A DNA stretch of 64,000 bases, taken from NCBI RefSeq assembly GCF_943913405.1, contig NZ_CALTYA010000015.1, forward strand, positions 9,103 to 73,102. Direction: 5' to 3'. Every line of letters begins with the position of its first letter. Positions within the stretch are counted from its first letter, which is position 1. The position numbers were made by a program, and so were the translations under genes. The stretch is from an uncultured Flavobacterium sp. (GTDB lineage: Bacteria; Bacteroidota; Bacteroidia; Flavobacteriales; Flavobacteriaceae). Below the pieces are notes generated by a model. That model was not told the origin of the DNA. It did not search any database and saw only the letters and a list, made by a program, of their open reading frames with translations. Below are positions 51,139 through 57,955 of the stretch, piece after piece.

Positions 51139-53058
51139 TTAGTCTTTTCTTGGTCTTCTAGCTCTTGGAGCTTCAGATCTTGGTGAATCAGAACGTCTTG
51201 GCGCTCTTTCAGAAAATCCGCCTTCTCTTTTTGGACGATCAGATGAAAAACCACCTTCTCTTCTAGCAGGTCTGTCAGAAGTAGATGAACCTCCACGGTC
51301 GCTTCTAAATCCGCCTTCACGTCTTGGAGCCGCACCTCTGTCGCTTCTGAAACCACCGCTTCTTTCGCCACCAGATCTACCACCGCCAAATCCGCCGCCG
51401 CTTCTTCCGTTGTGGTCTCTTCTTGAGCTGCTTCTTCCGCCACCGTCGTTTTTAGAAATTTCAACGTTGATTCTTCTTCCTTCTAATTCAAATCCGTTAA
51501 GAACTTCCATTACTTTGTCAGTATGCTCAGGATCAGTGTTGAAGAATGAGAATCCTTCTTTTACGTCAACTTTGAAAACGTCATCACGACCAAGGTCAAG
51601 TGTTTCTTTCAAGAAATCTTTCAAAGACATCCAATCAAAATTATCACGAGAACCAATGTTTACGAAATAACGAGTTGCACCGCTATTGTTTTCTCTTGGA
51701 GCGCTGTCGCTGTCGCGTCTTTCGTTTCCAGAAGATTGAGAAGAAATATCTCTGTTTTTCTTGTAATAGTTGATGAATCTGTTGAATTCTACAGAAACCA
51801 TTTTCTTGATTAATTCTTCTTTCGTCAAATCTTCAAGAACGTTGTTGATTGCTGGTAGGTAGTTGTCAATTTCGTGATCAACTTCAGTATCTTTAATCTT
51901 AGTTGCTAAGTGCAATAATTGGATTTCACAGATTTCGATTCCAGATGGAATAGTTTTCTCTTCAAACTTTTGCTTGATGATTCTTTCGATTGAAGAAATC
52001 TTACGCAATTCGCTTTTAGTCACGATTACGATAGAAGTTCCTAATTTTCCAGCACGACCAGTTCTTCCAGAACGGTGGTTGTACGTTTCAATTTCGTCAG
52101 GAAGTTGGTAATTTACAACGTGTGTAATATTATCAACGTCAATTCCACGCGCCGCAACGTCAGTCGCAACAAGCATTTGGATTTGTCTTCCTCTAAAAGA
52201 TTTCATTACACCGTCTCTTTGCGCTTGAGATAAATCTCCGTGCAAAGCTGCAGCGCTATAGCCATCTTCGATCAACTTTTCAGCAACTGCTTGCGTGTCT
52301 CTTTTTGTACGACAGAAAACTACAGAGAAGATATCTGGATTTGCATCTGCCAATCTTTTCAAAGCTTCATAACGGTCACGAGCATTTACCAAGTAAAATT
52401 CGTGAGAAACAGTTGCAGAACCTGAATTTTTAGTTCCAACAGTAATTTCTACTGGTTCGCTCATGAATTGTTTTGCAATTCTAGCAACTTCTGCAGGCAT
52501 TGTAGCCGAGAATAACCAAGTATTTTTTTCGTCTGGAGTATCAGATAATATAGATACGATGTCTTCATAGAATCCCATGTTCAACATTTCGTCAGCTTCA
52601 TCAAGAATACAGTAGTCTATATTTTTAATGTTAACCAAACCTCTGTTGATCATGTCTTGCATTCTTCCCGGAGTCGCCACGATAATTTGTGCACCTCTCT
52701 TGATGTCTCTTGCTTGCTCTGTAATACTAGCTCCGCCGTAAACTGCTACCACGTTAATACCTTTTTCGTATTTTGAGTAGTTTTTAAGTTCGTTAGTAAT
52801 CTGTAAACATAGCTCGCGTGTTGGCGATAATACTAATGCTTGTGTGTTTCTGTTGTCAGCATCAATTTTTTGGATAAGTGGAAAACCGAAAGCTGCCGTT
52901 TTCCCTGTCCCTGTCTGAGCCAACGCAACCATATCTGTGTCTTTTTCCAATAATAGGGGAATCGCTTTCTCCTGTACTTCTGACGGATTCTCAAATCCTA
53001 GATCTAAAATCGCCTTCAGTAACGATTCATTCAATCCTAATTGTTCAAATTTATTCAT
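51139..53058 (-). CDS. DEAD-box RNA helicase with DbpA-type RNA-binding domain and RG-rich tail
   Basis: A 639-residue helicase. I start at ATG 53058 (MNKFEQLGL), since the first codons of the longer frame lie on the -7 element. The helicase motifs are complete: FENPSEVQEKAIP (Q motif), AQTGTGKT (I), VLDEADEML (II), SAT (III), HRSGRTGRAGK (VI). A DbpA-like RNA-binding domain follows at about 455-530. Residues about 545-639 form a tail rich in Arg, Gly and Ser repeats (GGFRSDRG, REGGFSSDR). It is likely involved in ribosome assembly or cold adaptation. It is the intact partner to the degenerate half-DEAD gene at 31211. Confidence 0.93.
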   Translation of the reverse strand: MNKFEQLGLNESLLKAILDLGFENPSEVQEKAIPLLLEKDTDMVALAQTGTGKTAAFGFPLIQKIDADNRNTQALVLSPTRELCLQITNELKNYSKYEKGINVVAVYGGASITEQARDIKRGAQIIVATPGRMQDMINRGLVNIKNIDYCILDEADEMLNMGFYEDIVSILSDTPDEKNTWLFSATMPAEVARIAKQFMSEPVEITVGTKNSGSATVSHEFYLVNARDRYEALKRLADANPDIFSVVFCRTKRDTQAVAEKLIEDGYSAAALHGDLSQAQRDGVMKSFRGRQIQMLVATDVAARGIDVDNITHVVNYQLPDEIETYNHRSGRTGRAGKLGTSIVIVTKSELRKISSIERIIKQKFEEKTIPSGIEICEIQLLHLATKIKDTEVDHEIDNYLPAINNVLEDLTKEELIKKMVSVEFNRFINYYKKNRDISSQSSGNERRDSDSAPRENNSGATRYFVNIGSRDNFDWMSLKDFLKETLDLGRDDVFKVDVKEGFSFFNTDPEHTDKVMEVLNGFELEGRRINVEISKNDGGGRSSSRRDHNGRSGGGFGGGRSGGERSGGFRSDRGAAPRREGGFRSDRGGSSTSDRPARREGGFSSDRPKREGGFSERAPRRSDSPRSEAPRARRPRKD

Positions 53059-53079
53059 ATATGTATTTAAAATAGGCTG

Positions 53080-53087
53080 CAAAGGTA
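53080..53087 (-). promoter_or_regulatory. -7 promoter element TACCTTTG for the RNA helicase gene
   Basis: An exact TAnnTTTG on the minus strand, 21 bp before the helicase start codon at 53058. Confidence 0.65.
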
Positions 53088-53158
53088 CGTTTAATAAATC
53101 ATTAAAACTAATGCAAAATAGAAGTTTATTTGTTTATTAAATATTGAAAATCAGAAAG

Positions 53159-53731
53159 TTACTTTTTAAGATGTGCAATCAGTTGTTCGACAGCTTTCGC
53201 TCGATGGCTTATCTTGCCTTTTTCATCGAAAGAAAGTTGCGCAAAAGTATCAGAAAATCCATCAGGTTGAAAGATAGGATCATATCCAAAACCATTCGTT
53301 CCTTTCTTTTCAAAAGTGATTTCTCCGAAGATTTTTCCAGTAAATAATTCTTGCTTTCCGTTAAGGTTGAGTGCGATAACGGTTTTGAAATTCGCTTTTC
53401 TGTCAGGTTTAGATTCTAATTCTGAAAGTAATTTGTCCATATTATCTTGGTCATTTCGCTGTTCGCCCGCATACCTTGCCGAGATTACGCCAGGCGAGCC
53501 ATCCAAAGCATTGACTTCTAATCCAGAATCATCTGCAAAACAGTCATAACCATAGTTTTTGGTTACATAATCTGCTTTTAAAATAGCATTTCCTTCAATG
53601 GTGTCAGCAGTTTCTGCAATATCTTCGAAACATCCGATATCTTCCAAACTTAAAATTTGGATATCGCCTGGCAAAAGACTTTGAATTTCCTTGATTTTAT
53701 TTTTGTTGTTGGAAGCGAAGACAAGTTGCAT
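53159..53731 (-). CDS. rdgB: Non-canonical purine NTP pyrophosphatase (RdgB/HAM1)
   Basis: A 190-residue HAM1-family enzyme that hydrolyses dITP and XTP to keep damaged purines out of DNA and RNA. The N-terminal VFASNNKNKIKEI substrate loop, DDSGLEVNALDGSPGV with the catalytic aspartates, and GFGYDPIF with SHRAKA near the end are standard. The length is typical. It lies alone on the minus strand, between the RNA helicase gene and a hypothetical gene. Confidence 0.95.
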   Translation of the reverse strand: MQLVFASNNKNKIKEIQSLLPGDIQILSLEDIGCFEDIAETADTIEGNAILKADYVTKNYGYDCFADDSGLEVNALDGSPGVISARYAGEQRNDQDNMDKLLSELESKPDRKANFKTVIALNLNGKQELFTGKIFGEITFEKKGTNGFGYDPIFQPDGFSDTFAQLSFDEKGKISHRAKAVEQLIAHLKK

Positions 53732-53860
53732 ATTTTTGAAGGTTTAAGGTTTTGGATACAAGGTTTAAGGACTCAACTTTGAGCAAAGATACTATTCTTG
53801 AACCAAAAGTTTTTATTCACAATTCATTCCCTTGAACCTTTCACCCAAATCCCTAAACCC

Positions 53861-54166
53861 TTAAAGTTCATTTACCTCTTTCTTATAAAAATTTACGTAG
53901 AAAAAATCATCAGGATTTAAGCCTTGCTCTAAAATGGCCACATTAATCAAACCGATTTTCTCTTTTGTAATTTCCTCCGAGCTTGAATAATTTAGAAAAT
54001 TTACAAAATCATCACTGTTCAAGAATTTAAAACTCAAATCGGTATTTAAAGAATATTGCGTGATTTTGAAATCTAGCTTTTGGCCTAGGTCTTTTACATT
54101 TTCTTCAGATTCGATGAAGCCGTTCTTAATTAAGGAGTCGATTATATTTTTAAAATTATCGTTCAT
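53861..54166 (-). CDS. Hypothetical small protein
   Basis: A 101-residue cytosolic protein of no recognised family. It is mainly helical, with short strands, and rich in Asn, Asp and Lys. I see no signal peptide, membrane helix or metal motif. It lies 130 bp upstream of rdgB on the same strand and about 140 bp downstream of the candidate small RNA. The gap before rdgB contains short AAGGTTTAAGG-type repeats only. Confidence 0.55.
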   Translation of the reverse strand: MNDNFKNIIDSLIKNGFIESEENVKDLGQKLDFKITQYSLNTDLSFKFLNSDDFVNFLNYSSSEEITKEKIGLINVAILEQGLNPDDFFYVNFYKKEVNEL

Positions 54167-54305
54167 TATAGTATTGGTTTTGAGTTTGCCTACACTAAAA
54201 TACGATTTAAAAATTGAAAGTTTGTTAGAAAAAAGCCAAAGGAGGAATTTTACAGAGCAAACAATTTATGAAGTCTTTGAATAAAAAGCATAACCCCCTA
54301 AAAGT

Positions 54306-54368
54306 GCAAAAGCCGATCTGGAGCGATCGGCTTAAGCGGTAAGAGCGTAACCCTGTTTCCAGGTCTCT
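54306..54368 (-). ncRNA. Candidate small structured RNA with its own promoter and terminator
   Basis: On the minus strand the order is: a TTG with a 19-nt spacer, TACTTTTG, then about 60 transcribed nucleotides, then a terminator. The transcript can fold AAGAG/CTCTT around a CCTG-GAAA-CAGG hairpin with a GNRA tetraloop, followed by GTTACG and CTTACCGC. The perfect stem AGCCGATC/GATCGGCT and TTTT then close it. No protein frame is present. It might belong to the Flavo-1 RNA family known from Flavobacteria, but I cannot match it to a covariance model here. Confidence 0.5.
54311..54332 (-). terminator. Terminator of the candidate small RNA
   Basis: AGCCGATC (54311-54318) pairs perfectly with GATCGGCT (54325-54332) around a 6-nt loop, followed on the minus strand by TTTT. 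Confidence 0.8.
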
Positions 54369-54373
54369 TGCTG

Positions 54374-54381
54374 CAAAAGTA
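54374..54381 (-). promoter_or_regulatory. Promoter of the candidate small RNA (TACTTTTG)
   Basis: An exact TAnnTTTG on the minus strand, with TTG 19 nt further upstream. No start codon follows it within a usable distance, which points to a non-coding transcript. Confidence 0.65.
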
Positions 54382-54423
54382 CGCTTATTTATCAATTTTG
54401 CAATATTTATTTCTGTTTTTTTC

Positions 54424-54525
54424 TAGGCAATAGAAAATAGGCAAAAGAGAATAGCTGAATATGATGACTAATAGTATTGTTTTTGGCAATCAAACTTTTT
54501 TCTTTTGGCTATTTTCTCTTGCCTA
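54424..54525. repeat. AGGCAAAAG-type long inverted repeat, copy 2
   Basis: TAGGCAATAGAAAATAGG with CAAAAG (54424-54447) pairs almost perfectly (about 22 of 24) with the arm at 54502-54525 (CTTTTGGC, TATTTTCTC, TTGCCTA). A shorter inverted repeat of the same wording lies at 31156-31197. Both lie in gaps between genes. A 54-nt loop makes a cruciform or a large RNA hairpin possible. Confidence 0.55.
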
Positions 54526-54661
54526 AAATAATCTCATTACAACATATTCCCGTCTCATTACAAATACTATTAAAGTTATATTAAAGGCTTTCCATTGCTG
54601 GTTTTTAAGTCGTAATTTCATATCGAATTAATAATTAAATCATCAAAAAACCACATACAAA

Positions 54662-54820
54662 ATGAATACAAAAAGCCTTTTGCTAATCGGAATCATCAGC
54701 CTTGGATTGTCAGTGATCATCAAAACGGTCATTAACAGAATGGAAATCTTCGACGAAGAGGAAGAAGATCGTGAACTTGACGGACACGAAGAAGAATATG
54801 GATTTCCTCTATTTATATAA
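54662..54820 (+). CDS. Small membrane protein of 52 residues
   Basis: A 52-residue frame from ATG 54662 to TAA 54820. A transmembrane helix (SLLLIGIISLGLSVIIKTVI, about residues 5-24) is followed by a strongly acidic tail (EIFDEEEEDRELDGHEEEYG). The regular composition (hydrophobic, then acidic) argues against chance. It lies 28 bp before the start of a YtxH-like gene in the same direction and the two are probably co-transcribed. I do not recognise a family. Confidence 0.55.
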   Translation: MNTKSLLLIGIISLGLSVIIKTVINRMEIFDEEEEDRELDGHEEEYGFPLFI

Positions 54821-54848
54821 CGAATCAAAACCAAATTAATATAACGCT

Positions 54849-55124
54849 ATGAAAAACAAGAATTTAATTTTAGGGATTGCAGCAGGAGTTGCAGCCTTGG
54901 CAGTAGTAGGAATTATTTGCAATAAAAAAGGATATATCAATTTTGATAAAATCTTAGACAAAGCAGGCGATATCGCAGGGAATGTAAAAGATTCTATCGG
55001 AAAAATCAAAGACCAAGCCTTGTCGCATGCAGAAACTGCAGTCAATGAAGGTAAAAATTTAGCAGGAAAAGCAATTGACACTGCTTCTGCATTAAACGAC
55101 AAAGCTTCAAACGCAGTAAGCTGA
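54849..55124 (+). CDS. YtxH-like small stress-type protein
   Basis: A 91-residue protein. A single transmembrane helix at about 6-24 (LILGIAAGVAALAVVGIIC) is followed by a helical amphipathic tail (DKILDKAGDIAGNVKDSIGKIKDQALSHAETAVNEGKNLAGKAID in consecutive parts) rich in Ala, Lys and Asp. YtxH-type proteins with this layout respond to stress in other bacteria. It follows the 52-residue membrane-protein gene by 28 bp. A terminator comes 25 bp after its stop. Confidence 0.75.
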   Translation: MKNKNLILGIAAGVAALAVVGIICNKKGYINFDKILDKAGDIAGNVKDSIGKIKDQALSHAETAVNEGKNLAGKAIDTASALNDKASNAVS

Positions 55125-55149
55125 TCTTAGAAATTATAGTAATAAAAGA

Positions 55150-55184
55150 AACGGCTTGGTTTTATCCAAGCCGTTTTTTTTTTT
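55150..55184 (+). terminator. Terminator after the YtxH-like gene
   Basis: AACGGCTTGG pairs perfectly with CCAAGCCGTT around a short loop, followed by nine or more T. Confidence 0.9.
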
Positions 55185-55207
55185 GCACTAACTCAAATAA
55201 CACAAAA

Positions 55208-55651
55208 CTAATTATCGTTCAATAATCTGGAAATGTTTTCGCCCAAAGCTTTAAATTTTTCAAAAGTACTATTGGAAACCAATTCTCTATCCAAGCTTAC
55301 TTTCAATTTTTCATCTGTTAAAGTGAAAATATAGGCAGTTTCGCTTTTGTTTTCTTTTTTCCAGATCATTTTGTCATCGTCGGTCGAAAGAAGGTTTTTG
55401 TCTAAATTCTCCATTAGCAATTTTTGAAGCTTGGCTCTTTTAAAAGAATCATAAACCGCATGAAGAGAATAAGAATTATCAGAGATCGAAACAGAAACCG
55501 ATGTCTTCGTAGTCTTTGTCTGTGTTTTTGTTTTCGTGCTCGGATTTTGCACTGTCGCTATTGCAGTTGCATTTCCCGCAGTTGCAATTGCGGTTTGGGC
55601 TTTTGCTAATGAACTAAAAGCCAATACTATTAAAAAGATGATAAATTTCAT
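55208..55651 (-). CDS. Secreted hypothetical protein with Thr/Lys-rich linker
   Basis: A 147-residue secreted protein. The signal peptide ends in AKAQ, and the following segment is rich in Thr, Lys and Ala (QNPSTKTKTQTKTTKTSVS). The remainder (about 60-147) is helical and strand-forming, with charged residues (DDDKMIWKKENKSETAYIF). I recognise no family. It is encoded just downstream of the OmpR-type regulator at 55672 on the same strand (gap 20 bp) and may belong to that operon. Confidence 0.65.
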   Translation of the reverse strand: MKFIIFLIVLAFSSLAKAQTAIATAGNATAIATVQNPSTKTKTQTKTTKTSVSVSISDNSYSLHAVYDSFKRAKLQKLLMENLDKNLLSTDDDKMIWKKENKSETAYIFTLTDEKLKVSLDRELVSNSTFEKFKALGENISRLLNDN

Positions 55652-55671
55652 AAGTATAAATTTTAAAGTTA

Positions 55672-56367
55672 TTAATCCTTGAGGTTGAATTCAAAACCAA
55701 GCCCTCTCACGCTCGGAATTGAAATGTTTTGGTCTTCATTAAAATATTTTCGAAGCCGGCTGATAAAAACATCCATGCTCCTTCCGGAAAAGAAATCGTC
55801 GTTGCCCCAGATTTCTTTTAAAATATCTTCTCTTTTGACCAGCTTATTTTTATTGGCATATAAAAAACGAATCAGTTGTGCTTCTTTTTCCGTAATTCGG
55901 TGTGTAATTTTCTCATGTGAAAGCGTATAATTTTCGCCATCAAATAAATAAGCCCCGATAGGGAAGGTGTTTGCTTCTGTACTATTTTTTACAACCGCTT
56001 TTTGAGTCCGTTTTAAGATGTTTTGAATTCGTAAGATCAATTCTTCCACTTCAAAAGGCTTCACCACATAATCATCTGCGCCCAGTCGCAAGCCCTTAAT
56101 TTTGTCTTCCTTCAAGCTTTTTGCAGTCAGGAAGATAAAAGGCGTTTCAGGATAATTGTCAATAATATTTTCAGCCAGCGTAAAACCATCCATGTGGGGC
56201 ATCATTACATCCAAGACACAGATGTCTGGATTGGTGTCTGAAAAAATCTTCAGTGCTTCTTTTCCGTCTTTAGCCCAAGTCACCTTGAAGCCTGAAAATT
56301 CGAGATATTGCTTTAATATGGAAGCATAATCAAAATCGTCTTCTGCTAATAAAATATGCTGTTTCAT
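55672..56367 (-). CDS. OmpR-family response regulator
   Basis: A 231-residue two-component regulator. The receiver has the acidic pocket in LLAEDDFDY, the phospho-acceptor Asp in VLDVMMPHMDG and the conserved Lys in ADDYVVKPF. The C-terminal winged helix (about 135-231) carries KLVKREDILKEIWGNDDFFSGRSMDVFISRLRKY in two parts. Its stop-start overlap with the histidine kinase (56364-56367) shows a common transcript. GTTAACC-type repeats with 11-bp spacing upstream of the divergent receptor gene at 57956 are the natural candidates for its binding sites. Confidence 0.94.
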   Translation of the reverse strand: MKQHILLAEDDFDYASILKQYLEFSGFKVTWAKDGKEALKIFSDTNPDICVLDVMMPHMDGFTLAENIIDNYPETPFIFLTAKSLKEDKIKGLRLGADDYVVKPFEVEELILRIQNILKRTQKAVVKNSTEANTFPIGAYLFDGENYTLSHEKITHRITEKEAQLIRFLYANKNKLVKREDILKEIWGNDDFFSGRSMDVFISRLRKYFNEDQNISIPSVRGLGFEFNLKD

Positions 56368-57695
56368 ACCGGAATTGTTATTAAAAACAAGGCGCCTTTG
56401 CCTTCTTCACTTTCCACTTTTATTTTTCCTTTATATGTTTCCACTAATTGCTTGATGTAAAATAGTCCCAGTCCCAAGCCTTTTGTATTGTGAATATTTC
56501 CTTTTTCGGCTCTATAAAACTTGTCAAAAATAGAATCCTGCTCCTGAACCGGAATCCCTTTGCCGTTGTCTTTTACCGAAAGGAGAAAATTTCCGCCTTC
56601 AATTTTAAGATCGACATCAATTATGTTGCCGCCATATTTCACAGCATTGTCCAGCAAGTTCACAACGATAGTATTCAAGTGAAAAGGATCCATTTTGACG
56701 GTCAAAGCAGGCTGTTCTTGATGGCAGGTAATATTTACGTCAGGTTTTGAGAGCTTGAAATCGTCAATCATTTCCTTTATCTCGGCACAAGTGATAGAAA
56801 TCGAATCATCGCTGGCCACTGGCGTTACAGAAGCTTCCGTTACCTGCCTGAATAATTTCTGAAGCCTTTCATTTTGGCGCTCGATCATTGAAATAGTATG
56901 CAGATAATGTTCAGGAGACATCTGTTCTTCTTTACGCTTTAATGTTTTTACGGCAATATCCATCGTGGCTAACGGCGTTTGGAATTCATGCGTAATATTA
57001 TTCACAAAGTCTGTCTTCATATCGGCAATCCGCTTTTGAGAGATGAGGTTTTTTAGCGACAGATAATACAAGTAGACTACAAAAGCCATCAGCAGTACTG
57101 AAAAAACAAGCAGGGCTCCCATCTTTTTGATAATCGTGTGCTTCCAATCGCCAAAGCCATAATACCGTTGGCTTTTTACCACGATAGAAGACTTTATTCC
57201 GTCGTGTTCCTGCTCATGTTCCCAGCGGCCATCGGCAGATTTTATCTTTGTTTTGTCTTCCTTGCCATTCGCCAGCGCCAGCGCGTTGCCTTTAAAGATG
57301 CTGTCGGTCACTTTATCTTTTGTCAGCGTGATGGAAGAAATATAAATAGAATAGTCAATGTCATAATCACCTGGCTTTTTCATCTTGTGCATGTATTTTT
57401 TCATGGCATTGGTGAGCGAATCGCTGTTTCGTCCAAGATATTGCTGCAAATCGTTGCCTTTTGCTTTGCCATCCACATGATCATCTACAAAATCCTGAAC
57501 ATTATCCATCCATACATTATAAATGCTAAACCATTCTTCAGTGTCTTCTAAATCAGTGACCTGTTTTTTGATTCCGGCATGGACTTCTTTTTCAATCAGC
57601 TGGTAGGTATTGTATATAAAATAGCCTTGGATAGTTGCCAAAGCCACTACGGTAAATATGCAAGCACCAATTAAGAGTCTTATTTTTCTTTTCAT
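56364..57695 (-). CDS. Sensor histidine kinase
   Basis: A 443-residue kinase with an N-terminal transmembrane helix (about 7-29), a periplasmic sensor region (about 30-185) and a second helix (about 193-213, MGALLVFSVLLMAFVVYLYYL). The kinase core has the phospho-acceptor His in VNNITHEFQTPLATM (about 240), the N box in LLDNAVKYGG, the G1 box DNGKGIP and the G2 box GLGLGLFYIKQL. It overlaps the OmpR-type gene by 4 nt. The periplasmic region has no recognised ligand domain. Confidence 0.93.
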   Translation of the reverse strand: MKRKIRLLIGACIFTVVALATIQGYFIYNTYQLIEKEVHAGIKKQVTDLEDTEEWFSIYNVWMDNVQDFVDDHVDGKAKGNDLQQYLGRNSDSLTNAMKKYMHKMKKPGDYDIDYSIYISSITLTKDKVTDSIFKGNALALANGKEDKTKIKSADGRWEHEQEHDGIKSSIVVKSQRYYGFGDWKHTIIKKMGALLVFSVLLMAFVVYLYYLSLKNLISQKRIADMKTDFVNNITHEFQTPLATMDIAVKTLKRKEEQMSPEHYLHTISMIERQNERLQKLFRQVTEASVTPVASDDSISITCAEIKEMIDDFKLSKPDVNITCHQEQPALTVKMDPFHLNTIVVNLLDNAVKYGGNIIDVDLKIEGGNFLLSVKDNGKGIPVQEQDSIFDKFYRAEKGNIHNTKGLGLGLFYIKQLVETYKGKIKVESEEGKGALFLITIPV

Positions 57696-57762
57696 AAGAA
57701 AGGCATTCGTTTCTAAGGCAAATCTACTCCATTCTTAGGTTCGTTAGTTTAGAAAAATGACC

Positions 57763-57909
57763 GTTAACCGTTCTTTAACCAAATGCAGTTGGTAGGAAAC
57801 AGTTAATTCCCTTGCTTCATCGCACATTGCATTGAAAAGCCCTTATTCTCTAGTATTTAGGAGTAAAAGTGCTATCTGTGTTTAACCCTTCGTTAACCCT
57901 CTGTTAACC
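57763..57909. promoter_or_regulatory. GTTAACC/TTTAACC direct repeats spaced 11 bp
   Basis: GTTAACC (57763-57769) and TTTAACC (57774-57780) form one pair. TTTAACC (57881-57887), GTTAACC (57892-57898) and GTTAACC (57903-57909) form a triplet. All starts are separated by 11 bp, about one helical turn, as is usual for OmpR-family half-sites. They lie between the kinase gene and the receptor gene at 57956, so the OmpR-type regulator at 55672 may control the receptor and its own operon. Binding is inferred. Confidence 0.65.
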
Positions 57910-57955
57910 ATTTTCTGAAAAAGCTTTATGGAGATTTGCATCAAATAAATCACCA

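Noticed and set aside
51126..51464. Minus-strand frame of 112 codons in the helicase tail
   Set aside because: It is a second frame in the low-complexity Arg/Gly repeat of the RNA helicase gene.
53732..53860. AAGGTTTAAGG-like short repeats between rdgB and the hypothetical gene
   Set aside because: Too short and irregular to call an element; no stem of convincing length.
57138..57551. Plus-strand frame of 137 codons
   Set aside because: It is antisense to the histidine kinase gene, whose domains are complete.
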